NCBI GenBank assembly: GCA_018242105.1
Contig: JAFECP010000049.1
Coordinates: 7,885-52,962 of the forward strand
Length of the DNA: 45,078 nucleotides
Source: Pseudomonadota bacterium
Lineage (GTDB): Bacteria > Pseudomonadota > Alphaproteobacteria > Micropepsales > Micropepsaceae
Direction of reading: 5' to 3'
The notes beneath the pieces were generated by a model. That model saw only the letters and a list, made by a program, of their open reading frames with translations, was not told the origin of the DNA and ran no database searches. The translations under genes and the position numbers were made by a program. Shown here piece after piece: positions 1 through 8,035 of this stretch; the first letter of the stretch is position 1, and every line of letters starts with the position of its first letter.

Positions 1-270
1 TTCCTCGTCACCAATGCGCGGCAGCTTGGCATGGCGGGCAAGATCCTGTTTCCGATTCCGGAGCGCGGATTGTCGTCGCGGCTCTATCGCATCAAGGCGA
101 AGACGCTGCTCATCTGGGGCGACAGCGACCGGCTGATCTCGCCGGTGTACGCGCAGGCGTGGAAGAAGGGCATCAAGGGGGCGGAGCTGGTCGCGATCCC
201 CGAAGCCGGCCACATGGTCACCATCGAAAAGACCGATCAGGTCGTGAGCGCGCTGGCGCGCCTGGATTAG
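1..270 (+). CDS. Alpha/beta hydrolase, C-terminal part (5' end outside window)
   Basis: The reading frame is open from base 1 and ends with TAG at 268-270, giving the last 89 residues of an alpha/beta-hydrolase fold protein. It shows the late part of the fold: the strand LLIWGDSDRLI, carrying the acidic triad residue, and PEAGHMVTIEK, carrying the catalytic histidine. The nucleophile elbow lies upstream of the window. The fold is clear but the substrate cannot be told from this fragment. The next gene starts 20 bp downstream in the same direction, so the two are probably co-transcribed. Confidence 0.85.
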   Translation, partial: FLVTNARQLGMAGKILFPIPERGLSSRLYRIKAKTLLIWGDSDRLISPVYAQAWKKGIKGAELVAIPEAGHMVTIEKTDQVVSALARLD

Positions 271-290
271 AAGAGAGTTAGGAGAAAGCC

Positions 291-2015
291 ATGGCGGAAT
301 TCGATCTTGTGATCCGGGGCGGCAATGTCGCCGATGGCCTGGGCGGCGCGCTCCGCGAAGCCGATGTCGCGGTGAAAGATGGAAAGATCGCTGCCGTCGG
401 CAAGATTGCGGGCAAAGGCAAAGAGGAGATCGCCGCCAAGGGCCTGCTGGTCACGCCCGGTTTCGTCGATATCCACACACATTATGACGGACAGGCGACA
501 TGGGATGCGCGCATGCAGCCCTCAAGCTGGCATGGCGTGACCACCGTGGTGATGGGAAATTGCGGCGTGGGTTTCGCGCCGGTGCGCGAGACGGACCATT
601 CCCGCCTCATCGAATTGATGGAAGGCGTGGAAGACATCCCCGGCGCCGCGCTGCATGAAGGCCTGAAATGGAATTGGGAATCGTTCGGCGACTATCTGGA
701 TGCGCTGGGCCAGAAGGCGCGCGACATCGATGTGTGCGCCCAGCTTCCGCATGGCGCGCTGCGCGTTTATGTGATGGGCGAACGCGGCGCGAAGCTGGAA
801 CCGGCGAACGAGAAAGACATCGCGCAGATGCGCGCACTGACGGCGGAAGCGATGCGCGCGGGTGCGCTGGGCTTCACCACTTCGCGCACGCTGAACCATC
901 GCACCGTGAAGGGCGATCCCACGCCGTCGCTCCGTGCCACGCATGAAGAACTGATGGGCATTGCGCGCGGCATGAAGGATGCGGGCGCGGGCGTGTTCGA
1001 GCTGATCTCCGATTTCGATAATCCTGATCCCATCACCGAGTTCGGCATGATCCGTGGGCTGGTGCAGGAAAGCGGGCGGCCGCTGTCGCTCTCGCTCGCG
1101 CAGGCAGGCAAATCTGCCGATGGCTGGAAAGCATTGCTGGGCATGATCGAAGCGGCGTCGAAGGACGGCTTGCCGATCCGCGGGCAGGTGGCGCCGCGCC
1201 CCATCGGATTGCTGCTGGGATTGCAGGGCACGCTCAATCCCTTCATTGCGCATGAAGCCTTTGCGGCGATCAAGGACAAGCCGCTGGCGGAGAAAGTCGC
1301 CGCCATGCGCGATCCGATGTTCCGCGCGCGTATCATGGCGGAGAACGACGCGAAGCAGACCCATCCGCTCGCGCGCCGGGTGATGCAGTTCGATCAGATC
1401 TATCCGCTCGGCAATCCGCCCAACTACGAGCCGCCGCGCGAAACGGCTATAGCCATGCAGGCTGAACGCATGGGCCGCGATGCCGCCGAACTCGCCTACG
1501 ACATGCTGCTGGAAGACGAAGGCCGCGCCTTCCTGTTCTCGCCCTTCGCCAACTACACCAACTACAATCTGGATTGCTGCGGCGAGATGATCGCCCATCC
1601 CGACACGGTGATGGGTCTGGGCGACGGCGGCGCGCATGTCGGCATCATCTCCGACGCCAGCTACACGACTTATCTGCTGACCCATTGGGGCCGTGACCGC
1701 GCGCATGGCCGTTTCGATCTGCCCTATCTGGTGAAACGCCTGACGTCGGACACGGCTCGCGCCGTGGGCCTTATGGACCGTGGCAGCCTCGCGCCGGGGA
1801 TGAAGGCGGATATCAACGTCATCGATTTCGACAGGCTGCGCGTGAACGCACCGAAGATGGCGTTCGATCTTCCCGCCGGCGGCAAGCGACTGTTGCAGGA
1901 TGCGAACGGTTACGCCGCCACCATCGTTTCCGGCGCTGTGACCTATCGCGATGGCAAGGAAACCGGCGCGCTGCCGGGCAAGCTGGTGCGCGGGCACAAA
2001 GCCGCGCCGAACTGA
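291..2015 (+). CDS. N-acyl-D-amino-acid deacylase family amidohydrolase
   Basis: This 574-aa protein belongs to the D-aminoacylase/amidohydrolase (urease-fold) superfamily, metal enzymes that hydrolyse N-acyl-D-amino acids or related cyclic amides. It begins with the usual small beta domain ([13 protein letters not shown]). The metal-binding H-x-H follows at about residues 62-64 (DIHTHYDG), and a late GDGGAHVG segment around residue 445 carries the conserved aspartate/histidine region. Length is normal for the family (about 480-580 aa). AGGAGAAAGCC precedes the ATG. The TauD-like dioxygenase starts 11 bp after its stop, with its ribosome site overlapping this stop, so the two are translationally linked. 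The exact substrate is not determined; many members annotated this way are untested. Confidence 0.9.
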   Translation: MAEFDLVIRGGNVADGLGGALREADVAVKDGKIAAVGKIAGKGKEEIAAKGLLVTPGFVDIHTHYDGQATWDARMQPSSWHGVTTVVMGNCGVGFAPVRETDHSRLIELMEGVEDIPGAALHEGLKWNWESFGDYLDALGQKARDIDVCAQLPHGALRVYVMGERGAKLEPANEKDIAQMRALTAEAMRAGALGFTTSRTLNHRTVKGDPTPSLRATHEELMGIARGMKDAGAGVFELISDFDNPDPITEFGMIRGLVQESGRPLSLSLAQAGKSADGWKALLGMIEAASKDGLPIRGQVAPRPIGLLLGLQGTLNPFIAHEAFAAIKDKPLAEKVAAMRDPMFRARIMAENDAKQTHPLARRVMQFDQIYPLGNPPNYEPPRETAIAMQAERMGRDAAELAYDMLLEDEGRAFLFSPFANYTNYNLDCCGEMIAHPDTVMGLGDGGAHVGIISDASYTTYLLTHWGRDRAHGRFDLPYLVKRLTSDTARAVGLMDRGSLAPGMKADINVIDFDRLRVNAPKMAFDLPAGGKRLLQDANGYAATIVSGAVTYRDGKETGALPGKLVRGHKAAPN

Positions 2016-2026
2016 AGGAGGCCGCG

Positions 2027-3073
2027 ATGAAACTCGATCCGCGCCCGCTGGAAACCCATGTGGACTGGTTGCACGACGACGTGCGCGACGAAAGCCGCTG
2101 GACTGTCGAACTGACACCGCAGGATCACAAGGAGCTGGATCGCGCGCTGTCGGTCGCCAGGGCGCGGTCGGACAATCTGCTCGACGTGGGGCTTGAGCAT
2201 TTCCCGCTGGACAGCCTTGCCGGCAAGCTCGCGGGCATCGAGCGCGAGCTGATGGAAGGGCGCGGCTTCGTGCGCATCCGTGCGCTCGATGCGAAGCGTT
2301 ACTCCGACGACGATCTCACCATGCTCTATTGGGGCATCGGCATTCATCTGGGCGATCCGTGGCCGCAGAACCATTACGGCCATGTGATGGGCGATGTGAC
2401 CGATCAGGGAAAGCGGCTCGACGATCCTACCCTGCGCGGGAATGAGATTGGGCAGATCGGTCTCGATTACCATACCGACGGCGCGGACATCATCGGGCTG
2501 ATGTGCCTGCGCTCTGCGAAATCGGGCGGACTTTCCTGTGTCGCCAATGTCGTGGCGATCTACAACGAGCTGGTGAAGACGCGGCCCGATCTTGTCGCCG
2601 CTCTCTACGAGCCGCTGCCTTACGATGCGCGGCAGGAACACGCGAAAGGCGAGAAGCCCTATTACCTTTTCCCGATTTTCACCGAGCATCAGGACCGCCT
2701 GTTCGTGCGCTTCATCCCGCAATATGTGCTCGCGTCGCAGAAATATCCGGAAGCGCCGCGCCTGTCCGACGCCGCGCGCGAGGCGCTGATGCTGGTGAGC
2801 GAGATGGCGCGCGACCCGCGCTACAATGTCTATATGGATCTGCAGCCGGGCGAGATGCAGTTCATCAACAACTATCATGTGCTGCACGGACGGCAGGCTT
2901 ACGAGGACGATGCCGCTTCCGGGCGCAAACGCCACCTGAAACGGCTGTGGCTGGCGACCCGTTCGCTGAAGGATCGGCCGGAGCGGTTCCAGCGCCGTGC
3001 GCACTCCCACTGGCACGACAATATCAGCGTCAGCCGCCTCAAGCCTGTGGATCGCGTTTCACCCGCCCCTTGA
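2027..3073 (+). CDS. TauD/TfdA-family Fe(II)/2-oxoglutarate dioxygenase
   Basis: The 348-aa product has the TauD/TfdA jelly-roll signature: H-x-D at about residues 149-151 (DYHTDGAD), a distal histidine in NNYHVLHGRQ near residue 285 and a nearby arginine-rich segment (KRHLKRLW) expected to bind 2-oxoglutarate. Such enzymes hydroxylate small organic acids, taurine, carnitine precursors or herbicides; the substrate here is unknown. The start is well supported by AAGGAGG just upstream. It follows the D-aminoacylase-like gene closely. It is separated from hpd by 75 bp that hold a promoter and palindrome, so it probably ends the upstream transcription unit. Confidence 0.88.
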   Translation: MKLDPRPLETHVDWLHDDVRDESRWTVELTPQDHKELDRALSVARARSDNLLDVGLEHFPLDSLAGKLAGIERELMEGRGFVRIRALDAKRYSDDDLTMLYWGIGIHLGDPWPQNHYGHVMGDVTDQGKRLDDPTLRGNEIGQIGLDYHTDGADIIGLMCLRSAKSGGLSCVANVVAIYNELVKTRPDLVAALYEPLPYDARQEHAKGEKPYYLFPIFTEHQDRLFVRFIPQYVLASQKYPEAPRLSDAAREALMLVSEMARDPRYNVYMDLQPGEMQFINNYHVLHGRQAYEDDAASGRKRHLKRLWLATRSLKDRPERFQRRAHSHWHDNISVSRLKPVDRVSPAP

Positions 3074-3090
3074 GGGGAGTGCGGTTACGC

Positions 3091-3122
3091 TTGACCATTA
3101 GATAGTTTCATATGAAACTATC
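3091..3122 (+). promoter_or_regulatory. hpd promoter region with perfect 22-bp palindrome (candidate MarR operator)
   Basis: A -35-like TTGACC (3091-3096) is followed by a perfect inverted repeat at 3101-3122 with half-site GATAGTTTCAT and its exact complement, 27 bp before the hpd start codon. The palindrome sits where it would cover the -35/-10 spacer and -10 region. MarR-family dimers typically bind AT-rich palindromes of this size, and a MarR gene closes this operon at 6976. The palindrome is seen directly; its recognition by that protein is inferred. Confidence 0.6.
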
Positions 3123-3148
3123 CCTGTTGCCCGCAACAGGAGAAGAAT

Positions 3149-4231
3149 ATGGCGCAGCTTTGGGACAATCCGATCGGCACGGACGGCTTCGAATTCGTCG
3201 AATACACCGCGCCCGATGTGAACAAGCTGCACGCGTTCTTCGAGCAGATGGGTTTCCGCGCGGTCGGCCGCCACCGTTCCAAGAACGTGACGCTCTATCG
3301 CCAGGGCTCGACGAACTTCGTGGTCAACGCAGAGCCGAACAGCCATGGCGCGCGCTTTGCCAAGGCGCATGGCCCCAGCGCCTGTGCGATGGCGTTTCGC
3401 GTGAAAGATGCGGCGTTCGCGTACAAAAAATTGCTGGAGCTTGGCGCCACGCCGTTCCACGGCACGCAGGCCGGCCCGATGGAATTGAACATCCCCGCCA
3501 TCGAAGGCATCGGCGGCAGCGCGATCTATCTGGTGGACCGCTATGGCGACCGCTCGATCTACGATGTGGACTTCATTCCCACCGACCCGTCCAAAGGCTT
3601 CATCCATGAAGGCGCGGGCCTCACCTACATCGACCACGTCACGCACAACGTGTTCCGCGGCAACATGGACAAGTGGGCAGGGTTCTATGAGAAGTTCTTC
3701 AACTTCCGCGAGATCCGCTATTTCGATATCGAAGGCAAGCTGACGGGCCTCAAATCCCGCGCGATGACGAGCCCGGACGGCAACATCCGCATCCCGATCA
3801 ACGAATCGTCCGACGACAAGTCGCAGATCCACGAATATCTGGAAGAATACAAGGGTGAAGGCATCCAGCACATCGCGCTGGGCAGCGACAACATCTACGA
3901 AAGCGTGGAGGCACTGCAGAAGAAGGGCATCGCCTTCCAGAGCACGCCGGACACCTATTACGAGCGCCTCGACAACCGCATCAAGGGCCATGGCGAGGAT
4001 GTGCCGCGCCTGCAGAAGGACGGCATTCTGATGGACGGCGCGCCGGAAGACAGCGGTCTGCTGCTGCAGATCTTCACGCAGAACGCCATCGGTCCGATCT
4101 TCTTCGAGATCATCCAACGCAAGGGCAATCAGGGCTTCGGCGAAGGCAACTTCAAGGCGCTGTTCGAAAGCATCGAAGCCGACCAGATCAAGCGCGGCGT
4201 GCTGAAGGACACCAACGCGGGAGCGCACTGA
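3149..4231 (+). CDS. hpd: 4-hydroxyphenylpyruvate dioxygenase
   Basis: HPPD converts 4-hydroxyphenylpyruvate, from tyrosine transamination, to homogentisate using Fe(II) and O2. The 360-aa protein has two vicinal-oxygen-chelate halves. The iron ligands are visible as the histidine in YIDHVTHN (about residue 163), the histidine in GIQHIALGSDN (about 241) and the glutamate in FFEIIQRKG (about 320). The C-terminal QGFGEGNFKALFESIE block is diagnostic of HPPD. Length matches the bacterial family (350-370 aa). AGGAGAAGAAT precedes the ATG. It opens the homogentisate operon; hmgA starts one base after its stop. Confidence 0.97.
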   Translation: MAQLWDNPIGTDGFEFVEYTAPDVNKLHAFFEQMGFRAVGRHRSKNVTLYRQGSTNFVVNAEPNSHGARFAKAHGPSACAMAFRVKDAAFAYKKLLELGATPFHGTQAGPMELNIPAIEGIGGSAIYLVDRYGDRSIYDVDFIPTDPSKGFIHEGAGLTYIDHVTHNVFRGNMDKWAGFYEKFFNFREIRYFDIEGKLTGLKSRAMTSPDGNIRIPINESSDDKSQIHEYLEEYKGEGIQHIALGSDNIYESVEALQKKGIAFQSTPDTYYERLDNRIKGHGEDVPRLQKDGILMDGAPEDSGLLLQIFTQNAIGPIFFEIIQRKGNQGFGEGNFKALFESIEADQIKRGVLKDTNAGAH

Positions 4232-4232
4232 C

Positions 4233-5360
4233 ATGGCCTCCAAAAACTGGATCGAATTCCCGCGCGTCGAAGGCGAAACCTCCAAGCAGGCGCATGCCGA
4301 TCTTCCGGCCGGCACCTATGAGCGCGAAATCGGGCGCGACGGGTTCTTCGGCCCCGCCACGCACATCTACCACAAGCACCCGCCGACGGGCTGGACGTCG
4401 TTCGACGGCCCGCTCCGCCCGCGCGCATTCGATGCCGTGAAAGCGGTGGAGAAGGGCGATCCCAACCGGATCATCCCGCTCCTCAGCAACGCCAACTGCA
4501 AGATCGACATCTGGCGTTGCCAGGCCTCTATGCCGACGCTGGCGCGCAATGCGGATGGCGATCTGCTGTTCTTCGTCCACGCGGGCGAGGGCGACCTCTT
4601 CTGCGATTTCGGCCATCTGCCCTATCGCGAGGGCGATTACATTCTGCTGCCGCGTGGCACCATGTGGCGGCTGGAGACGAAGCAGCCCACGACGGTGCTG
4701 CGCATCGAAGCGACGAACGGCTCCTATAAACTGCCGGAACGCGGCATCCTCGGCCCGCACGCGATCTTCGATCCGGCGGCGCTGGAAACGCCCAAGCTGG
4801 ACGATGCCTTCAAATCGCAGCGTGACGGCGAATGGACCGTGAGCGTGAAGCGCCGCGGCGAACTGACGAAGATCACCTATCCCTTCAACCCGCTGGATGC
4901 GGTGGGCTGGAAAGGCAATCTGACGGCGCTGAAGCTGAACTGGCGCGACATCCGCCCGGTGATGAGCCACCGCTATCACATTCCACCATCCGTGCATTCC
5001 ACTTTCGTGGCGGATCGTTTTGTCGTCTGCACCTTCGTGCCACGGCCCATCGAAAGCGATCCCGGCGCGCTGAAAGTGCCATTCTATCATTCCAACGACG
5101 ATTACGACGAAGTGATCTTCTACCATCAGGGCGAATTCTTCAGCCGCGACAATATTCATCCCGGCATGATGACCTGGCATCCCAACGGCTTCACGCATGG
5201 CCCGCACCCCAAAGCATTTGCGGCGGGCCAGAAGGCTGCGAAGACGATGACCGATGAAGTGGCCGTGATGATCGATGCCCGCGATCCGCTGGACATGCTG
5301 CCCGCCGCCGATGCGGTGGAAGATCGCGGCTATGCCGATAGCTGGAAGCCCAAGGCATGA
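4233..5360 (+). CDS. hmgA: Homogentisate 1,2-dioxygenase
   Basis: This enzyme cleaves the homogentisate ring to maleylacetoacetate. The 375-aa protein is a cupin. The iron site is recognisable as FYHSNDDYDEVIF (His and Glu, about residues 284-290) and a later histidine in NGFTHGPHP. It is about 60 residues shorter than the classical HmgA (about 430 aa), as in the shorter bacterial branch of the family, and I see no internal truncation. It begins one base after hpd and ends in a 4-bp ATGA overlap with the fumarylacetoacetate hydrolase gene, so translation should be coupled. Confidence 0.95.
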   Translation: MASKNWIEFPRVEGETSKQAHADLPAGTYEREIGRDGFFGPATHIYHKHPPTGWTSFDGPLRPRAFDAVKAVEKGDPNRIIPLLSNANCKIDIWRCQASMPTLARNADGDLLFFVHAGEGDLFCDFGHLPYREGDYILLPRGTMWRLETKQPTTVLRIEATNGSYKLPERGILGPHAIFDPAALETPKLDDAFKSQRDGEWTVSVKRRGELTKITYPFNPLDAVGWKGNLTALKLNWRDIRPVMSHRYHIPPSVHSTFVADRFVVCTFVPRPIESDPGALKVPFYHSNDDYDEVIFYHQGEFFSRDNIHPGMMTWHPNGFTHGPHPKAFAAGQKAAKTMTDEVAVMIDARDPLDMLPAADAVEDRGYADSWKPKA

Positions 5361-6340
5361 AACTCGCATCGCTGAAAAGCGGGCGTGACGGCGCCCTGGT
5401 CGTTGTTTCGCGCGATCTGACGCGCTGCGTTTCGCTTCCGCATGTCGCAATGACAATGCAGCACGCGCTGGATCATTGGGCCGAGGCGTCACCCCGGCTC
5501 GCGCATGTCTATGAACTTATCAATGACGGGCATGTGGAAGGCGAGCAGGTTTTCTATCCTGAGGAATGCGCCTCGCCCCTGCCGCGCGCCTATCAATGGG
5601 CGGATGGATCGGCTTACGTCACGCATGTGGAACTGGTGCGCAAGGCGCGCGGCGCGGAGATGCCGCCCAGCTTCTGGACCGATCCCTTGATGTATCAGGG
5701 CGGCTCGGACAGCTTCATTGGCCCGTGCGAGCCCATTCTTGCAGCAGACGAAGCCTGGGGCATCGATTTCGAAGGCGAGGTGGCCGTCATCACCGGCGAT
5801 GTGCCGATGGGCTGCAGGGCCGAAGCAGCGGAGAAGCATATCAAGCTGCTGATGCTGGTGAACGATGTGAGCCTGCGCAATCTGATCCCGGCGGAGCTGG
5901 CCAAGAATTTCGGCTTCTTCCAGTCCAAGCCCGCCAGCGCCTTTTCACCCGTGGCGGTGACGCCGGATGAACTTGACGGTGCGTGGAAAGACGGCAAGGC
6001 GCATCTGCCGCTCACCGTCACCTACAACGGCAAGCCTTTCGGCCATCCGAATGCGGGCGTCGATATGACATTCTCTTTTCCGCAACTCGTCGCCCATGCC
6101 GCCAAGACGCGCGCGCTGGTGGCCGGCTCCATCGTCGGTTCGGGCACGGTGTCGAACAAAAGCGGCAATGCCGGTTCCGCCTGCCTTGCCGAAAAGCGCA
6201 CCCTGGAAACCATCGAGAGCGGAAAGCCTGTCACGCCGTTCATGAAATTCGGCGACCGCATCCGCATCGAGATGTTCGGCGCCGACGGAAAATCCATCTT
6301 CGGCGCCATCGATCAGAAGGTGCAACAATATGAGCAGTGA
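5357..6340 (+). CDS. Fumarylacetoacetate hydrolase family protein (fumarylacetoacetase)
   Basis: The product (327 aa) belongs to the FAH family, which splits fumarylacetoacetate into fumarate and acetoacetate, the last step of homogentisate breakdown. The metal-binding core appears as WGIDFEGEVAVITGDVP, and the catalytic segment as GSIVGSGTVSNK. Bacterial members of this shorter type are 320-340 aa. Its ATG overlaps the hmgA stop (ATGA) and its own stop lies 11 bp inside maiA. Position in the operon makes fumarylacetoacetase far more likely than the generic 2-keto-4-pentenoate hydratase label. Confidence 0.93.
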   Translation: MKLASLKSGRDGALVVVSRDLTRCVSLPHVAMTMQHALDHWAEASPRLAHVYELINDGHVEGEQVFYPEECASPLPRAYQWADGSAYVTHVELVRKARGAEMPPSFWTDPLMYQGGSDSFIGPCEPILAADEAWGIDFEGEVAVITGDVPMGCRAEAAEKHIKLLMLVNDVSLRNLIPAELAKNFGFFQSKPASAFSPVAVTPDELDGAWKDGKAHLPLTVTYNGKPFGHPNAGVDMTFSFPQLVAHAAKTRALVAGSIVGSGTVSNKSGNAGSACLAEKRTLETIESGKPVTPFMKFGDRIRIEMFGADGKSIFGAIDQKVQQYEQ

Positions 6341-6986
6341 GTTTGCGCTCTATGGCTATTTCCGCTCTTCCGCCGCCTTCCGTGCGCGCATCGCGCTGAA
6401 CCTGAAAGGCATCGAGCCGGAGCTGCGCTTCATCCACCTGTTGCGCAATGGCGGGGAGCAGCATACGCCGGAATACAAGGCGCTGAACCCGCAGGAACTG
6501 ATCCCCGCGCTGGTGCATGATGGGCACACCATCACGCAGTCTTTGGCGATCATCGAATATCTGAACGAGATCGTGCCCGAACCGCCGCTGCTGCCGAAGG
6601 ACGCTTATGGCCGCGCGCGTTGCCGCGAACTCGCCTATGCGGTGGCCTGCGACATCCACCCGGTGAACAATCTGCGCGTGGGCCAATACATCAAGCGCAC
6701 ATTCAAGACGCAAGACGAGGACGTGTTCTCGTGGCAGCGCCATTGGATCACTGTGGGCTTCGATGCGCTCGAAAAAACGCTCGCGTCTTCACCCGATACC
6801 GGAAAATTCTGCCATGGCGACACGCCGACCATCGCAGACATCTGCCTCATTCCGCAGGCCGCCAATGCGCGCCGTGTGAAACTGGAGATCAATGCGTGGC
6901 CCGCCATCGCGCGCATCGAAGCGCATGCTCTCGCGCATCCGGCGTTCGACGCCGCGCTGCCGAAGAACCAGCCCGATGCCGAATGA
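6330..6986 (+). CDS. maiA: Maleylacetoacetate isomerase (zeta-class GST)
   Basis: MaiA isomerises maleylacetoacetate to fumarylacetoacetate with glutathione. The 218-aa protein has the GST layout: an N-terminal thioredoxin-like domain with the zeta-class serine motif near residue 10 (YFRSSAAFRARIALNLKG), the cis-proline/QSLAIIEYL glutathione-binding segment, and an alpha-helical C-terminal domain (GDTPTIADICLIPQ). In many zeta GSTs the motif reads SSCSWR; here the cysteine position is alanine. It overlaps the fumarylacetoacetase gene by 11 bp and the following marR gene by 11 bp. Confidence 0.94.
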   Translation: MSSEFALYGYFRSSAAFRARIALNLKGIEPELRFIHLLRNGGEQHTPEYKALNPQELIPALVHDGHTITQSLAIIEYLNEIVPEPPLLPKDAYGRARCRELAYAVACDIHPVNNLRVGQYIKRTFKTQDEDVFSWQRHWITVGFDALEKTLASSPDTGKFCHGDTPTIADICLIPQAANARRVKLEINAWPAIARIEAHALAHPAFDAALPKNQPDAE

Positions 6987-7464
6987 CGCCAAGACGCTCG
7001 AGCATATGAGGCTCGATCTGGATCATTTCCTGCCTTACCGGCTGTCGATCCTGTCCAACCGCGCGTCTGACGCCATTGCGCAACATTATTCGGATCGGTT
7101 CGGCCTGTCGGTGCCCGAATGGCGGGTGATCGCGGTGCTGGGGCAGACGCCGGGCATGTCCGCGCGCGATGTGGCGCAGCGCACGGCGATGGACAAGGTG
7201 CAGGTCAGCCGCGCCGCCGCTTCGCTAGTGGATGCGCGCCGCGTGAAGCGCGAGGGTGACGAGGCCGATGGCCGCGTCACGCGCCTATCGCTGACGGCCA
7301 AAGGTCAGGCGATCTATGACGAGGTCGTGCCGCTGGCGCTGCATCTGGAAGAAGTGTTCCTCGCCGCCTTGACGCCGGAAGAGCGCGAGACGCTCAACAG
7401 GCTGATGGACAAGCTGACCGACCGGATCGGCCATCTCCACATCATTCCTTCACAATCAGAATAG
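6976..7464 (+). CDS. MarR-family transcriptional regulator, probable regulator of the hpd operon
   Basis: A 162-aa winged-helix MarR protein. The HTH is at LSVPEWRVIAVLGQTPGMSA followed by RDVAQRTAMDKVQVSRAAAS, and the wing at VKREGDEADGRVTRLSLT contains the expected D-x-R. I chose ATG 6976 (MPNDAKTLEH), which overlaps maiA by 11 bp; ATG 7006 is a possible alternative, while the longer frame from 6892 would bury 95 bp in maiA. As the last gene of the homogentisate operon it is the natural candidate to bind the palindrome at 3101-3122. Its 3' end overlaps the convergent lutC by 23 bp. Confidence 0.9.
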   Translation: MPNDAKTLEHMRLDLDHFLPYRLSILSNRASDAIAQHYSDRFGLSVPEWRVIAVLGQTPGMSARDVAQRTAMDKVQVSRAAASLVDARRVKREGDEADGRVTRLSLTAKGQAIYDEVVPLALHLEEVFLAALTPEERETLNRLMDKLTDRIGHLHIIPSQSE

Positions 7465-8035
7465 CCAGCGCCTTGGGGCCATGCGCGCCGAGTTCGAGCG
7501 TCTGCTCGATGTCGCCGGTGCGCGAAGGGCCGGTGACGAAGTTCAGCGTATGCGGCAGTCCCTTCGCCTTCACGCGCGCTATCACGTTCTCCATGTCAGG
7601 CACGATGTCGGACGCTTTCAGCACCGCAATCTCGAAGCCGGGCCGAAAATGCCAGGACGCGGGATTTTCCGCTGTTGCCGGATAGGCGAGGGTTCCCGTC
7701 TCCGCGATGGCGAACGGCGCGGTGGTAAGCGCCGCATCGTCCGGCCCCGGCGGCGTGCGCTTCACGTCGAGCGCGCCGATATCTGCAAGGTTTGCATCAG
7801 GCGCAATATGGATTTCCGCGGGAAGGTTCTTGGCGCGCAGCAGATCGGCAATCGCGCCGGCGATTTTGCTGGCGTTGTTCAGGATGCGCACCTCGGCATG
7901 GATGGCCGCTGCCCGTTCCGCAAACACAGCCACCAAATCGTGCGGCGCAGCAGGTGGCACATATTGCGCCGGCCTTGGCGTGCTTTTGATGCGCTGGTCG
8001 CGGATGGCGGAAAGAATGTCGTCGCGTGCGCTCAT
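7442..8035 (-). CDS. lutC: Lactate utilization protein C (LUD domain)
   Basis: LutC/YkgG-type proteins form, with LutA and LutB, an iron-sulfur L-lactate dehydrogenase complex. The 197-aa product starts MSARDDILSAIRDQR and carries the LUD-domain hallmarks: FAIAETGTLAY near residue 120 and the terminal TGPSRTGDIEQTLELGAHGP block. The start at 8035 gives a 4-bp overlap with lutB; an upstream extension of the frame lies wholly inside lutB and is rejected. It is the last gene of a lutA-lutB-lutC run, in the standard order. Its end overlaps the convergent marR gene. Confidence 0.94.
   Translation of the reverse strand: MSARDDILSAIRDQRIKSTPRPAQYVPPAAPHDLVAVFAERAAAIHAEVRILNNASKIAGAIADLLRAKNLPAEIHIAPDANLADIGALDVKRTPPGPDDAALTTAPFAIAETGTLAYPATAENPASWHFRPGFEIAVLKASDIVPDMENVIARVKAKGLPHTLNFVTGPSRTGDIEQTLELGAHGPKALAILIVKE

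Noticed and set aside
522-2117. 531-aa open frame on the minus strand opposite the D-aminoacylase-like gene
   Set aside because: It is antisense to a well-matched family protein, and its His/Arg-rich translation is the usual shadow of GC-rich coding DNA. The same applies to the long antisense frames at 8131-9507, 12013-13638, 21601-23742 and 36250-37944.
3066-3077. CCCCTTGAGGGG inverted repeat at the end of the TauD-like gene as a terminator
   Set aside because: The stem is four base pairs with no T-run; too weak to call.
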